From Reticulitermes speratus (taxonomy: Eukaryota > Arthropoda > Insecta > Blattodea > Rhinotermitidae): a stretch of DNA of 64,000 nt. The stretch is taken from the NCBI GenBank assembly GCA_021186555.1, contig JAJKFL010000005.1, forward strand, positions 8,769,178 to 8,833,177. The letters are read 5' to 3'. Shown in pieces: positions 11,186-22,972 of the stretch. The notes beneath the pieces are model-generated. The model ran no database searches. It was not told the DNA's origin and saw only the letters and a program-made list of their open reading frames with translations. The stretch's first letter is position 1; each line of letters begins with the position of its first letter. A program made the translations under genes and the position numbers.

Positions 11186-11804
11186 TTTGTACACGTTCAG
11201 AAGTGTGTCTAGCTGGTATAAAGAATAATACATTATTTATAGGAAATGCAACACACATCGCGTGGGTTTCGAAATTGATGTGGGTCCTAATATATATGTT
11301 TTACTCTGCTTATATGGTACGCGTATGACTGCAAGACAATGCCATACTCTAAATGAGAGAAAACAAGCTTTAAAAATGTCTCTATAAAAGCATAACTTTC
11401 AGTCCAACGTGAACACTAGTGTAGTATCGCCACACACAGTGGAAATTTCCGTGACTCAGAAACCGCATTATATCTGTTATTCTCAACCAGATGCATGGCA
11501 GAATGCAGCCAACACACGTGGCGCAGTCAAACTCTGCTTCTGGACACTACCGGAGGCTTGACTTGTTCTGTCAAAAGATCTGAATAAAAGTTATTTTCAT
11601 TTCCGCTCCCCTTGTCTCTTCGACTTCAATAATAAATTAATATTAACCTGTATTTAACAAACAAGAATTCAGAGCCCACGACCTTGCACCATCATCAGAT
11701 GTGGAAGATATGTCACTATGTAGTCACATGACCAGAGAACATAAAACAACAACGAGATAAGGGAAACCCGTAAACCACAATAATACGAGGAAAAAACAAA
11801 ATAT
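11186..11804. other. unassigned sequence
   Basis: Nothing recognised before the LINE copy that starts near 11805. Confidence 0.4.
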
Positions 11805-13166
11805 CAAGTCTTAATCAAAAAGAAAAGATAAACTCATGGAAGCAATACTGCAATATGACGACATCTCCGAACCCCTGGAATCTGATTTATAAATTAGCCT
11901 CTGGCAAAATGAAGAACACTGTAGCACTGGCCACTCTGCGAAAACTTCCAGCTTAGACGAAACAACGCAGTATATGCTCGAGTATCTTGTACCCGAGGAC
12001 AATGTAGAAGGGGAAACGGACCATCACAAATTACTCAGAGCAGCAACAGAAGAACGGATACAGACATCAGACGATAGAGACTTCACTCAAGAAGAAATCC
12101 GGCAAATTATAAAAGAAATGGATAATAAGAAGGCCCCTGGTGAAGATGGCATAACCAGCTTAATTCTTCTGCGGGCTTTCAAAATCTTTCCAAGACTAAT
12201 CACCACACTATACAATGGCTGCTTAAGGACAGGGTGCTTCCCCAAAATTTGGAAGAGAGCTAAATTGATCCCAATAGTAAAACCAGGGAAGGAAAACAGC
12301 GTTGAAGTGTCAAAATTTCGCCCAATAAGCTTGATAAATATTGGAGGGAAAATACTTGAGAAAGCCCTAATCAACAGGGTAATGCACCATCTTCACACCA
12401 ACAATCTTTTAAATCAGAACCAGTTTGGGTTCACACCTCAGAAAAACACCATCGACGCAGTCATGGCACTAAAGGAATGCGTGGAATATGAACTGGACAC
12501 AAGGCAAATCATAGTGCTAGTAAGCTTACATGTGAAAGGCGCTTTCGACGCTGCATGGTGGCCTAGCATTCTAAACGCTTTAAAGGAATTCAAATGCCCT
12601 AGGAATTTGTACAACGTTACAAAAAAGTTATTTCAGTCAAATAATAGTGACCATGGCAACGAAAAACGGATCACTCGAAAGGGAAGCAACCAAAGGATGC
12701 CCACAAGGTTCCTGCTGCGGTCCAGGATTTTGGAATATCCAGTACAACTCTCTTCTAAACCTGGAATATACTAATCGAACCAAAACAATAGCGTTTGATG
12801 ATGATTTTATATTAGCGGTTAAAGGGGAAACCAGAAGAGAAGCAGAAAACTTTACAAACCTGGAGATGTCGAAAATAGCAACATGGGCTAAAGAACACAA
12901 AATCCTATTTAATGAAGAAAAATCAAAAGTCATGGTACTTTCAAGAAGGAAGCGGAAAGAAGAGAGAAACGTCAAAATTTACTTAAATAATAGACCACTG
13001 GAATAAATTAACACCATGAAATATTTAGGAATTATTATAGACAGTAAATTCACATTTAAAGAACACATAAAGAACAGCCGAAAGATGTTCTAAACTTATC
13101 CATACACTATCAAAATCAGCAAAATTAAACTGGGGTTTGAATCATGAAGCACTAAAGACCATGTAA
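11805..13166 (+). mobile_element. R1-like non-LTR retrotransposon fragment, RT domain, inactive
   Basis: Encodes much of a reverse transcriptase. A 5' segment from about 11817 (SWKQYC...NPW...YKLASGK) runs into a stop near 11957. The frame from 11974 then carries KKAPGEDGI, FRPISLIN, NQFGF and GAFDAAWW motifs. A frameshift near 12640 moves the continuation to the frame at 12647-13006 (GCPQGSCCGP, then AFDDDF where family members have an F/YADD catalytic box). Homology continues after the stop as KYLGIIID and SKFTF to about 13166. The GAFDAAWWP type motif suggests the R1 clade. At least two stops, one frameshift and an altered catalytic box make it a dead 5'- and 3'-truncated copy. Confidence 0.85.
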
Positions 13167-15584
13167 AGGTAAAAGGAAGTGGTCGTGGCCTGATTTTAAG
13201 TACTATATGGTATTTACGTGGACAGAAAGAACCCCACTATATCCCAGTCATAACAGCTGGTATCAGGATTAGGTCTGAAACCTTGGACTCCTCGAATCCG
13301 AAGAATTCGCTCACTCTACCACAAAAGACCGTATATAACGTAAACTGACACATATTCATAAATGTAGAACGTTCTTAGACATTGAGGTTTCTTCTGATCG
13401 ACAAAATTAGAATTAACTATTTTGAAATCTTGGTGTTTAAAAGTAATTAAGTACATACAAATAATACATTTCAAACCCAAGTAATAAGAAGAAGACTGTA
13501 AGAGTAGACAGATACCTTCAGACAGCAGCTTTCGGTTGAAGGAATTACAAATGACGTGTGAAATACATTTTTTTTAAAATTGCCTGTAAGAAAAGGAAAC
13601 ATAGCTAACATAGGAAAGAAATATGATATTCTGTAACTGGCGCAAAATCTGTTTACTTTGAGCTGTCCCAACAGTGAAACTCTTCTCTAAACTGTGTAAT
13701 CATCACTACGATTAACCTTTTTCTTATGTAGAAGACAGACATTAAATTCACAAGCAAATATTTACTCCTATTTGACATTTAGATTGACCCATACTAGCAA
13801 GAAGTCAAAACGATGCACTGAATTAGTAAACAGGCAGTATTGATTGTTCGGTGTTTGCTGTTACGAAGAAAACTGAAGGAGAGTGTAATATGTATTTGCG
13901 TAATAAGCGAAATATCAGATCCTTACGGCTATCAAATTAAAACTAACTCTCCATTCACAACTAAAATGTATTGTCAGTACGTATTCATGACGACATGTTT
14001 CGACCGACTTGACCACCTTCATGTATTTAAAAAAAATGTACAAAATACTTGCAACATTAAGTTTAATAAAAAGAAATTAGTTATCTTTTATACGTAAGGA
14101 GTAAAAACTTCATAAGGGTACATGTTATTTATGTAATTTTAAAGTTTTATACATTCTGTTATGCAAAAATATTGCCTTCAAAGTTCCAACTTTTACCTAA
14201 CTTAAAGTTTTTCATTTTGAGTATTTAATTATGGGGTACAGTTTTACTTTTACAAGCTTTTGTAGGGTAGTTTCCTGGTTTTAAGTTTTTCTTTCTTTGA
14301 TTGTAGACTGGTTGAAGGTTTTAGTTATGGCTATAAAACACCGTCTTCTGTAATGTCACCCCTTTCAGTCTCGTAGTCCACCATGTATCTGAATCAATAG
14401 ATTTCTCTGAAACATCACATTATGTCTACCAGTTACACGATGTCAAGTGTGGTAAATGGTAATTTTTATTTATACGAACTTTTAATTGATAGACTACTTC
14501 AAAGGCGTGTTGCAATACTGTTCTACGTGCAACAAATAAAGAAAATCTCCTTTAAATACAGTCTAAAGGCAATTAAGAATTATTCACGTGTAAGGTAGAC
14601 TTCCTTGTTAAATACACAAGTCACTTTGTTGATTACGTCAAAAACGGTAAGTCTATGACAAAAAAAAAATTGTTTTGAACGTGAGCTGTGTTTCTTTTCC
14701 TGTACAGGTTTTGTTCGATGCACCTTCTGTCACGTAAAGAGCGACTTGCGCTCAAGACGCACGCAGAATGCACACAGGTCTTCATGTAAAGTTGCCATTA
14801 AAACTATTTCATCTCAAGAGAAATTGGAAAATGTCGAGAGTTTTTCGGAAAATTCTACTATATCGAATTTAATAAAAATTCTTCAGTAAGTTCTCGACTT
14901 CTTATACATGTATGATGGACTGAGAGAGTAAAATAGTCGAGGTGCGAAAACATCAAAGAGTCATGCGAATTTTGAGTCCTTGTATATTAAGGAGGATAGT
15001 GTCATCGCCAGGGATGATTTTTGAAGATTTTAACAACAGTTATTATAATATGTAAGCGTGTACGACCATTCGTTAATACTTTGAGACATTTATTACTGGG
15101 ACTTTTTTCAATTACAACAGTATGACCTTACAATAATCACGCCTCTTCCCCGACCAACATAAACACACGTGTGTTTGTGCGTATGCGCGTGTGTGCAGAA
15201 AACTTTGTCCCCAAAACAAAAGTCTAGAGGCCCCAGAACTTATCCGCAAAGGAGGAAAAACTTCTTATAAATACCGATTTGCAGATGTAAGCCACAAACA
15301 AACAAGGCGCAGAAGTATATTCAGAAAATCATAGCATCGTAAAAAAAACACAAGCAACGGTAGATTTCTCCTCCCTCACATCGTAATGTCCGACATGTTT
15401 CAATTTTCATATCACTTTCGAGAAAATATTATTAAGAAAAAAGTGGAATGTGCAGTAGATTTTCACATTAATGTACAAATCGATATAAAATAAATATGTC
15501 TGAGTAAGCTGTAAATGATATTTCCAACTCATGCTCGAAGTAAGGAAGTATTGTGGCTAAAATTTTAAAGACATTTCTTACTAC
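13167..15584. other. unassigned AT-rich sequence
   Basis: No gene recognised. At 13985-14025 the minus strand has a single degraded relative of the ribozyme-like motif (GUCGAAACAUGUCG preceded by a GAAGGUGG segment) without a partner arm. 13170-13330 has a weak tRNA-like block on the minus strand (GGATTCGAGG), possibly a SINE relic. Confidence 0.4.
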
Positions 15585-17125
15585 CAAACCAAAAATTTGC
15601 ATATAAAAAATTCACAATGGTTCAAAATCCTCTGCCTCATGTTTCGGCACCCGACCGCCATCTTAAAGGAGCCACACCAATATTTAAAACCCGATAAAAT
15701 ATGTTACATTTGTAGTGATAAAGTACTTTATACATTAGTAATATTGCAGCCTTGTTTAAATATAAAATACAGTAAAGCGTTGTGTATATTTATTTAAAAT
15801 TCTTAATACTCTTACAATGTTACTTGTTTCACAGGGCCCCGTTAACATATATATTTTCTTAATCTTAGTTTCTAACGTGCGTGCAGTAACAAACACATTA
15901 TGTTATACTGATATCCATGTTCTGTTCATATAATGGGTAATGTGATACAGTGGCATATGCGTGGTAAAAGTTCCAATTGTTAGATAATTTGCTGTGTATT
16001 TCTAAATGGCATACGTGCATATATTGTTTTTTTTCTATCCGTTATGGATCGTTTCGAGTGAATATATAGGTCATATAAGATCGTAATTATATATAATATT
16101 ATATTATATGAACATGCAATATAAGCTAAATCCCATCTACGCTTGGTCTTCCAAGTGACTCTCCCTCAGTTTTTCCAGCCAAAACCCTGTATACACCGCT
16201 CCTCTCTGTATGCGTGCTACATGTCCCACCCAACTCATTCTTGATTTGATTACTCGAATAATACGTGTTTGGCGAGGAGTACAGATCCAAAGCAGTCTTT
16301 TCCACTCCCATGTTTCCTCGCCCCTCTTAGGCACGAATATCTTCCTCAGCACCCTATTCTCGAACACCCTCAGTCTATGTTCCTCCCTCAGTGTGAGAGA
16401 CCAAGTTTCACACCCATACAAAACAATAACAGGCAAAATTACAGTTCTGTATATCTTCATCTTTATATTTTTGGGTAGCAAACTGGAACAAAAAAGATGC
16501 TGCACCGAATGATAGCAAGCATTCCCTGACATCAATCTAATCTTGATTTCTTCATGAATGAAATTTCGATTCGTTAGGGTTGTTCCCAAATATTTGAACT
16601 TTTCCACCCTTTCAAGGGGTTTGTTACCGATATTTATGTTGCGATTTTGTCCTGCATTCTGGTCTTGAGACATGATCACATACTTGGTTTTCTCGGCATT
16701 TGCTTCTAGACCAATCTCCGTAATAGCGATTGCTAAAGCTTCTGTGTTTTTCTTCATAGTGTGTATGCTTCCACTCAATATATTAGCATCACCAGCATAA
16801 ACCAGAAGCTGATGTGTACCATTTAATTTCAAGCCCTCCTGTTTTGCCTGAAACTTTCTAATGGCATCTGCTAAGAAACACACAATATTGTATGAGTGTT
16901 AAGAATTTGAACTACGCATACATCTTGGTGTATTTTATATTTAAACAAGACTGCGGTATTTTTATGATATAATATATTTTATCGCCACAAGTTTATCATA
17001 TTTTATCAGGTTTTAAATATTGGTGTGGCTCCTTGAAGATGGCGGTCGGCTGCCGAAACATGTGGGGAAAGTATGTTTTGTCGTTGTATATGGTTTTTAT
17101 GTGCGAATTTTTGGTTTTGAAAAAG
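15585..17125. mobile_element. foldback element FB2 enclosing a LINE fragment
   Basis: Arms of about 180 bp, 15585-15772 and 16930-17125, are inverted copies (ACCAAAAATTTGC versus GCGAATTTTTGGT; AGGAGCCACACCAATATTT versus its complement). Each holds a degraded hammerhead-like motif: UUGAAGA (right, 17033-17039) and UUUAAGA (left), stem II GGCGG/CUGCC and GAAACAUG. The right flank (17125-17155) contains CACGGAATGAAT, resembling the tail of FB6. The spacer contains the LINE copy at 16126-16883. Confidence 0.7.
16126..16883 (-). mobile_element. second LINE family, RT C-terminal half, inactive
   Basis: Minus-strand frame from 16883 encodes the end of an RT fingers/palm region and the thumb. The catalytic box reads VYAGDANIL at about residues 28-36, where an active enzyme needs YADD, so one catalytic aspartate is lost. 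Downstream are FKYLGTTL, VLYGCETWSLTLREEHRLRVF and SRMSWVGHVARIQ, a C-terminal signature of this LINE type. Near the 3' end the reading shifts to the frame at 16311-16126 (YRVLAGKTEGESLGRP), so there is also a frameshift. It lies inside FB2. Other copies: 22222-22372 and 43977-44519. Confidence 0.85.
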
Positions 17126-17877
17126 AATGGTACTCGTATCACGGAATGAATGACGTCAAAATTTTAACTCCCGTTTCATAGCTTATTCTTTTATGCGTTT
17201 ATTACACATTTTTCTGATCTAAATATACAGCATTCACTTATAGGCATTTTGCGAAGTTTCTAAAAGCGACTATTAACTTCGTCATGTCTGTCCATCCATC
17301 GTTCTGTCCGTATTTTGATCTGCATGTCACAACTCGTATCTCACTGGACGGAGTTTTGTGGAATTTTATGTTGGGGCTTTTATTGAACTTGGTCGCGAAA
17401 ATTCAAGTTCGTTTAAAATCGGACAAAAATATCAGACATTTTACATGAGGAACTATGTACCTTATATATGCTTACAGCGACATATTTCACTCAACAATAC
17501 AAAATAGTAAAACATTTTTCCCCTTCTGTGACAAAATTTAATATTTTTTATTGTTGACAGCAACATATGTAGATCAAAACTACGAAAGGTACATCACTCT
17601 TATTTCTCCATGGCAAAGGTTTTAATATCTTATATTGTTCACAGCGTATGTATCTCAACAATACAAACAAAAGGGAATTCATTGTTGTAAATAACATTAA
17701 AACTTTTTTGTTTTAATTCTTTAGAACAGTTATTCAGGATTACACCAATGTTATCAATGTAAACCACCACATGTTTTAAAATCCTTGGTGTTTGTAATAT
17801 AAAATCTTTGATTTATAGTAGACATATTTTCGAAATGTTATCTTGGGTGTAGTGTAAAATTTTATTCTTTCCTTTAG
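17126..17877. other. unassigned sequence
   Basis: No gene or repeat recognised beyond the flank of FB2. Confidence 0.4.
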
Positions 17878-17985
17878 TATTAAATAGCTTTGTTATTCGT
17901 ACCGTACATTTTTTTAATTATTTCAGTTCTGTCCTACAAATGTACACTTTTATTTTCTATTATTCAATACTATATATTTCATTGA

Positions 17986-18037
17986 AGATGGTCCAACATA
18001 TTTCGAACCTTATATGAGGTTCATCTTCAGGGACATC
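17986..18037 (-). ncRNA. candidate hammerhead-like ribozyme motif, FB3 left arm
   Basis: Minus strand: core CUGAAGA (18030-18024) intact, extra U, stem II GAACCU/AGGUUC (6 bp), GAAAU, two-nucleotide loop AU, and triplet GUU, allowed by the NUH cleavage rule. Stem I is GUCC/GGAC plus three further pairs across a bulge (GAU/AUC). The change GAAAC to GAAAU leaves a U-G pair in helix III. Confidence 0.5.
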
Positions 18038-18343
18038 TGTTTTAAATTACACCAGCCCTACTTCAAAGGTACATGTTAAGTTATACACTTTAAAATGTTG
18101 TCTTTGTTGTCTTGTGGTTACTGAAATTAATGTTAAATTACTTAAGTTAAAAACAGTTAAAATCTGTATATAAGATATATAAAATATTATGTGTAGAATG
18201 TTCAGTTAGGTAGAAAGAAGTTGTAATAGTAATTCTGTACATACATATTTATTCGAACATGCAACTGAAGATAACAAAGACAACATTTTAAAGTGTATAA
18301 CCTAACATGTACCTTTGAAGAAGGGCTGGTGTAATTTAAAATA

Positions 18344-18394
18344 GATGTCCCTAAAGATGAACCTCATATAAGGTTCGAAACATGTTGGACCATC
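18344..18394 (+). ncRNA. hammerhead-like motif with broken core, FB3 right arm
   Basis: Same fold as the left-arm motif: stem II 18359-18364 with 18371-18376, GAAAC 18377-18381, GUU 18384-18386, stem I GUCC/GGAC. The core reads CUAAAGA (18351-18357): the G of CUGA is A, expected to abolish cleavage. Confidence 0.45.
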
Positions 18395-18475
18395 TTCAAT
18401 GAAATATATATATTGAATAATAGAAAATAAAAGTGTACATTTGTAGGACAGAACTGAAATAATTATTAAATAGCT

Positions 18476-19995
18476 CCTTTTCATGCCTTTTAGTGAGATA
18501 TATTTGTTATTTTACTGTTAAATTTTATTAAGTGGTTATTAGTTGGTGTGAATCTATGAGTGTATAAACATCCTTTAAATAGTGAGATGTGTATTATCTG
18601 TCTGCGGAGTCTGTGTTGACGTGGTCAGCACACTGACTCGGTTTGTGCTGACTGTCGTTTTAGAGTCTGTGCTATAAGAATATAAAGATTATATCTCACT
18701 TTGCGCGTGCGCATAATGGTATGAATTATTCTCCATATAGAATTCCAATATCATATTTAAATAACCTTCACGTTTTTTCTGTATTAATGTATTATTTTTT
18801 TTTGTGCAATTACATATGAACGTATCCTAAAATATTCATTCTTTAAGCCTTTATTATAGGTGTCATTATTTCCATGATATTTTCTATTTTCCCTATTAAA
18901 ATTATATATTGTTAATGGTATGTGCAACGTATTATTAGTGTTCATTGTTACATTCTGTGTACCTAAAATGATCTGTATATCGGATTTCCTAACGTTCATC
19001 AAGTATGTAGGCTGCCTTCAGGAAGTCATAACTTGTGAAGCTACATATATCACTGCTGTCATAAATACCGGTTTTCTGAAACGTTTAATTTTGTTCTTTT
19101 ATTTGCTCTAATTGTTGTCGTGAGATTTATAACCTTGAATATTTTAGCGATGTTATCTAGTAAAGAAAATAAACATAACTGATATCTAAATTCTTTGTTT
19201 TTTACTTCAATACTAGTAGTTTAACTATATGGGTAACATCATTTTTTCAATCCGATATTATCCATTTCAAACATTACCTTCTGGAAACTCATTATTTTCT
19301 TCTACATTAAGTATTTTTGTATTTCTTTACATTTTATTCTTGGGCTTAGTGCGATGTTATGCTCATATTTACGGTGAATCATGTATCTGTATGTTGTCAT
19401 TTTTTTTACGTATGTTGATTTGATATATTATGTATGACAGTGTCTGTAGTTGTGGGTTTTCTATGTACACCTATTTCTAAATGATCCGAGTTTCTTATCA
19501 GTAACTTTCAAATGGTTGATTTTGTTTTTATTTTAGTGTTTGACAATTTTTAAATTATGAAGACGTGTTACATGTTGTTTGTGTGACAATTTCCAGTTTA
19601 TGCCATGAAGCGTATCCAGAAGCTCTCGCTTCATGATGCTAGCAGCTTCAAAGACTGCGCAGTTACATACTTCCCAGTCTTTGAAGTTACGGGCCGTAAG
19701 GAGCTATCAGTCAATTCACTTTGTCACGCGATAAGTATGATACTGTTTAGTTTGCTGTTATCACCAGCTGAATGAAGCTGGTGGTGTGTATGAATTATTA
19801 CTTTTATTTTTGTAACAAAGCCAGGAGACTACTGTTAAGAATGTAAGGAGATATTACTGCTTCTTTTATTACTTATTCGCTGCTCTTTGTTAGCCATGTA
19901 TTTAACTTTGAGGTTGTGTTCCTTTAATGAAGATCTACTCTGTTGCATGATGTGAAACTGCTGATACTTGTGTTATGTCCCCGGTAAACCTAAAC
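18476..19995. other. unassigned AT-rich sequence
   Basis: No gene or repeat family recognised. Several 60-70 codon frames have no recognisable product. Confidence 0.4.
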
Positions 19996-20560
19996 ATTTG
20001 CAATTTTTATTTACAAACATTTTGAAACACAATTTTATGGCCACAAGAAACAATATATTTAAGAGTGCTAATACAATCATAATAAGTTTACGAATTTCTG
20101 TCCTGATATTAGCGTGTCGTCTAGAGGGAACAATATCATTCATGAAACAGCAATTTTTTATTTACAAACATCTTGAAACACAATTTTATGGCCACAAGAA
20201 ACAATATATTTAAGAGTGCTAATACAATCATAATAAGTTTACGAATTTCTGTCCTGATATTAGCGTGTCGTCTAGAGGGAACAATATCATTCATGAAACA
20301 GCAATTTTTTATTTACAAACATCTTGAAACACAATTTTATGGCCACAAGAAACAATATATTTAAGAGTGCTAATACAATCATAATAAGTTTACGAATTTC
20401 TGTCCTGATATTAGCGTGTCGTCTAGAGGGAACAATATCATTCATGAAACAGCAATTTTTTATTTACAAACATCTTGAAACACAATTTTATGGCTAGCAG
20501 AAACAATATATTTAAGAGTGCTAATACAATCATAATATGCTTACGAATTTCTGTCCTGAT

Positions 20561-21033
20561 CACTGTTTATAAAACACCGACAAAATGCACTTCACTTGTA
20601 CTTTTTACTACATATTAATAGACCCCTACATATGTTTCGGTTTATGCAAAAACCATCATCAGGGGGTTCAAAACTACATACATTGTACATCCAATGTCAT
20701 TTCTGCCCTTATAGTTGTGCAATATCTTAGTATGCAAGTGACATTCACTTATAAAAATCAGAGTTTATACTCGGTGCTTTCATATACGTTTTAAACTCTG
20801 ATTTTATAAGTGAATGTCACTTGCATACTTAGATATTGCACAACTATAAGGGCAGAAATGACATTGGATGTAGAATGTATGTAGTTTTGAACCCCCTGGT
20901 ATTGGTTTTTGCATAAACCGAAACATATGTAGGGGTCTATTAATATGTAATAAAAAGTACAAGTGAAGTGCATTTTGTCGGTGTTTTATAAACAGTGAAC
21001 AGTGAAATATGCACGGTGAGACTAATATAAAAT
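20561..21033. mobile_element. foldback element FB4 with hammerhead-like motif
   Basis: Arms 20561-20768 and 20795-20997 are almost perfect inverted copies. A 36-nt one-sided tail (20998-21033) follows the right arm and reads, on the minus strand, CACCGTGCATATTTCAC. The insertion splits a unit of the 151-bp array and duplicates TTTCTGTCCTGAT (20548-20560, 21034-21046). High arm identity suggests a young insertion or arm conversion. Confidence 0.8.
20622..20667 (-). ncRNA. best candidate hammerhead-like ribozyme, FB4 left arm
   Basis: Minus strand: stem I ACCCC (20667-20663) pairs perfectly with GGGGU (20626-20622). The core CUGAUGA (20662-20656) is the canonical hammerhead core. One extra U (20655), then stem II GGUUU/AAACC with a 6-nt loop, GAAAC (20638-20634), a 4-nt loop AUAU, and cleavage triplet GUA (20629-20627). 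Helix III is two pairs (A-U, C-G). The plus-strand partner (20891-20936) keeps all stems but its core is CUGGUAU. Confidence 0.55.
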
Positions 21034-21095
21034 TTTCTGTCCTGATGTTAGCTTGTCTTCTAGAGGAAACAATATGATTCATGAAACAGCAATTT

Positions 21096-22130
21096 TTCAT
21101 AACCCACCGATACACAATTTTACAGGAGACAGAAAAAAACTTGACCGATCCTCAATAGACCAACATTTAAGCATGTTGTGTTTTTACAAATATTTATTTA
21201 TTTATTTAGTATTGCGGCTAGGAGCATCACGTCTCTGAAACTGCTGTCGGAAACCACCCTGCATAGCTGTAACAGACTGTTTTGATAAACAGTTCACTGC
21301 CGCAATACGGTTTTGTACCGACCAGCGCTCCATCTCAACTAAACTCCAAACATCGCTGTACATGGTGACGGTCAGTATGGAAGCGCCGCGTAGCGGGCAC
21401 GCTGGTTTTCACATTTCAAAAACCGTCAGGTGTTTTTGGCGCACCCTGTATAAGGACAAGCAATATTTTGTGGACACAACATTTTGACAGAAGGTGTATT
21501 TGTAACCCAGCTGTGCAGTAATGCGGGAATCTCAGTTTGACGAATTGTGTCGGTTACGAGAAATTGCTTTTTATCTTTTTTTGCAAATTAACAGGACAGG
21601 CATTTATCATAAATTTGCACATTATTTTTTCTGATTTTGTATGCCTTCCAGTTTACTGTAAATTTCAGGGAATAAATATTTTCTCTATTGCTTAACGTAT
21701 TATGAGTCATATACGTAATGTTAAGTTTCTAGTTCAAGGAAGGGACAGAAAATAAACACTCCTGTCCAGTTAGTGTATTGTGCAAGAAAAGATTCATATT
21801 CGCGTCAGGGGCAGAAATTTGGCTTGCCAATAAATTGTGTGACTTCACGAGTACAGCGTCACAGACAAAAGGTGGTTTGTCTCCCTCTCCTACGTCTGCA
21901 TGCATCAGTTAGCTTGTGATTTCATAAAGATGGTCATATAAAATGTTTTTGCTTTGTTAGGGTCGGATGTCTCCATTACTTTATCGTAGGTCCCTCTTCC
22001 CTGCTGTGCATCCGGGTCTCATGACATATGTTCTAGGGATCAAGTTATGGCTGTGGGAGACTGGATGATCCCAGAGCAGTGGTATTAGAGATTCGAGACT
22101 TCTGGCGTATGGTGCCGCGCTCCCTTGACT
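21096..22130. other. unassigned sequence
   Basis: No gene recognised. GGCGCACCCTGTATA at 21439-21453 looks like the terminal end of an IS630/Tc1-like element, but no partner terminus was found. Confidence 0.35.
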
Positions 22131-22221
22131 GCTTACACCATGGGTCTCCAACCCGCGACCCTTCAGGTTGTGTCCTGCGGCCTGCGACCGCATTTGTAAA
22201 TTATATATAACTGAAACTAAC

Positions 22222-22372
22222 TAACTCCATGGAGCAGAGTCCTTCTTGAGAAGCTAACAGGTCGTCAGCTAGTCAAGAAATTACCCGCGTTTTATGGAAC
22301 CCGAAGGTTCATTACCGCACTCACAAGAGCCCGCCACCTGTCCCTATCCTGGGCCATATCAAGTTGTACCAA
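22222..22372 (-). mobile_element. second LINE family, extreme 3' end
   Basis: On the minus strand the frame reads AQDRDRWRALVSAVMNLRVP followed by a stop near 22293, then about 70 bp of 3' untranslated sequence ending CTCCATGGAG at about 22230. The same terminus is present, diverged, at 43977-44130. Strongly 5'-truncated insertion inside the hAT-like element. Confidence 0.75.
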
Positions 22373-22427
22373 ACAATCAGTCCAGGTCCGAGGCTTTGTG
22401 ATCTGTTTCGTAGCATGGCAATTTTTT

Positions 22428-22592
22428 ACGGTGAGGAGTTGTTAGCACCTCGCCCAACCCCCAAGCTGGAGGGTCACCACTTGCCGGCTGTCCGCGACTG
22501 CTTATTCAATATATTCGCAGCTACCCTCCACACTGGAGGCTTTTCCTCCATCCGTAACCTGACGACGCGCCATGCTGTGGTGACAGGGACAC
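22428..22592. repeat. interspersed repeat, pair with 26817-26985
   Basis: Matches 26817-26985 through TACGGTGAGGAGTTGTTA, CCAACCCCCA, GGCTGTCCGC, TTATTCAAT and TCAGCTACCCT-type blocks. The plus frame (EELLAPRPTPKLEGHHL) resembles a peptide I recall in many cockroach models, so this is probably an abundant element in that lineage. Class unknown; it lies just past the LINE terminus. Confidence 0.55.
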
Positions 22593-22972
22593 ACTTACCA
22601 TGGTATATATTATATATATATACTGTGAAAAATTACACAATAATATAGGAGGTTAGGTGTGTCACTTATCGTGATTTTTAAACGTGCGGCCCGCTGTCCA
22701 GACCACAATAAAGGTTGCGGTCCTTTTTCAAAAATGTTTGGACACCCAAAGCTTAGACGTTGAAGATGCAGACAGAAACATTATTTGAAACGTTGGTAAC
22801 TATTTACCAATAGATACGGCGTCATATAACAAAAGACAGTCTACTAAGTAATGAACCCTTAGCCCAGAGATGGCCAAAGAGTCGATCGCCATCTATCATT
22901 CGATTTCGGCCGATGTTTATTCTCTATAAAAATTTATTTGCCGCCACAGTACGATCAATAGCGCTTCGTTTA

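Larger units (their letters stand above)
17890..18463. mobile_element. foldback element FB3 with paired hammerhead-like motifs
   Basis: Inverted arms of about 200 bp (17917-18115 and 18270-18463), a spacer of about 150 bp, and a 27-nt tail on the left (17890-17916) containing ACCGTACAT. Flanked by TATTAAATAGCT on both sides (17878-17889, 18464-18475), a perfect 12-bp target duplication. Each arm encodes one hammerhead-like motif on opposite strands. No coding frame. Confidence 0.75.
19998..21095. repeat. 151-bp tandem array, interrupted by FB4
   Basis: A 151-bp unit (anchor TTGAAACACAATTTTATGG at about 20022, 20173, 20324, 20475) is repeated nearly four times. The last unit is broken by the foldback at 20561-21033 and resumes at 21034 (TTTCTGTCCTGAT, then the expected GTTAGC...CATGAAACAG) to about 21095. 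Internal units are nearly identical. The frames at 19968 and 20173 are read-through of the unit. Confidence 0.9.
22139..22750. mobile_element. hAT-like element carrying other repeats
   Basis: Left end CATGGGTCTCCAA at 22139 and right end complement TTTGGGTGTCCAA at 22750 are inverted. Flanking octamers GCTTACAC (22131-22138) and GCTTAGAC (22751-22758) match 7/8, as for a hAT duplication. The interior holds a LINE 3' end (22222-22372) and another repeat (22428-22592). Next to each end the sequence is rich in GCGACC/GCGGCC, typical of these termini. Confidence 0.6.

Noticed and set aside
10583..11228. 171- and 172-codon frames on opposite strands
   Set aside because: Read-through of the 54-bp minisatellite.
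20656..20662. C/D-box or kink-turn reading of UGAUGA
   Set aside because: The flanking stems and the GAAAC plus GUA order fit a hammerhead better; no D box at snoRNA spacing.
21439..21453. Complete IS630-like element ending CACCCTGTATA
   Set aside because: No matching opposite terminus was found upstream.
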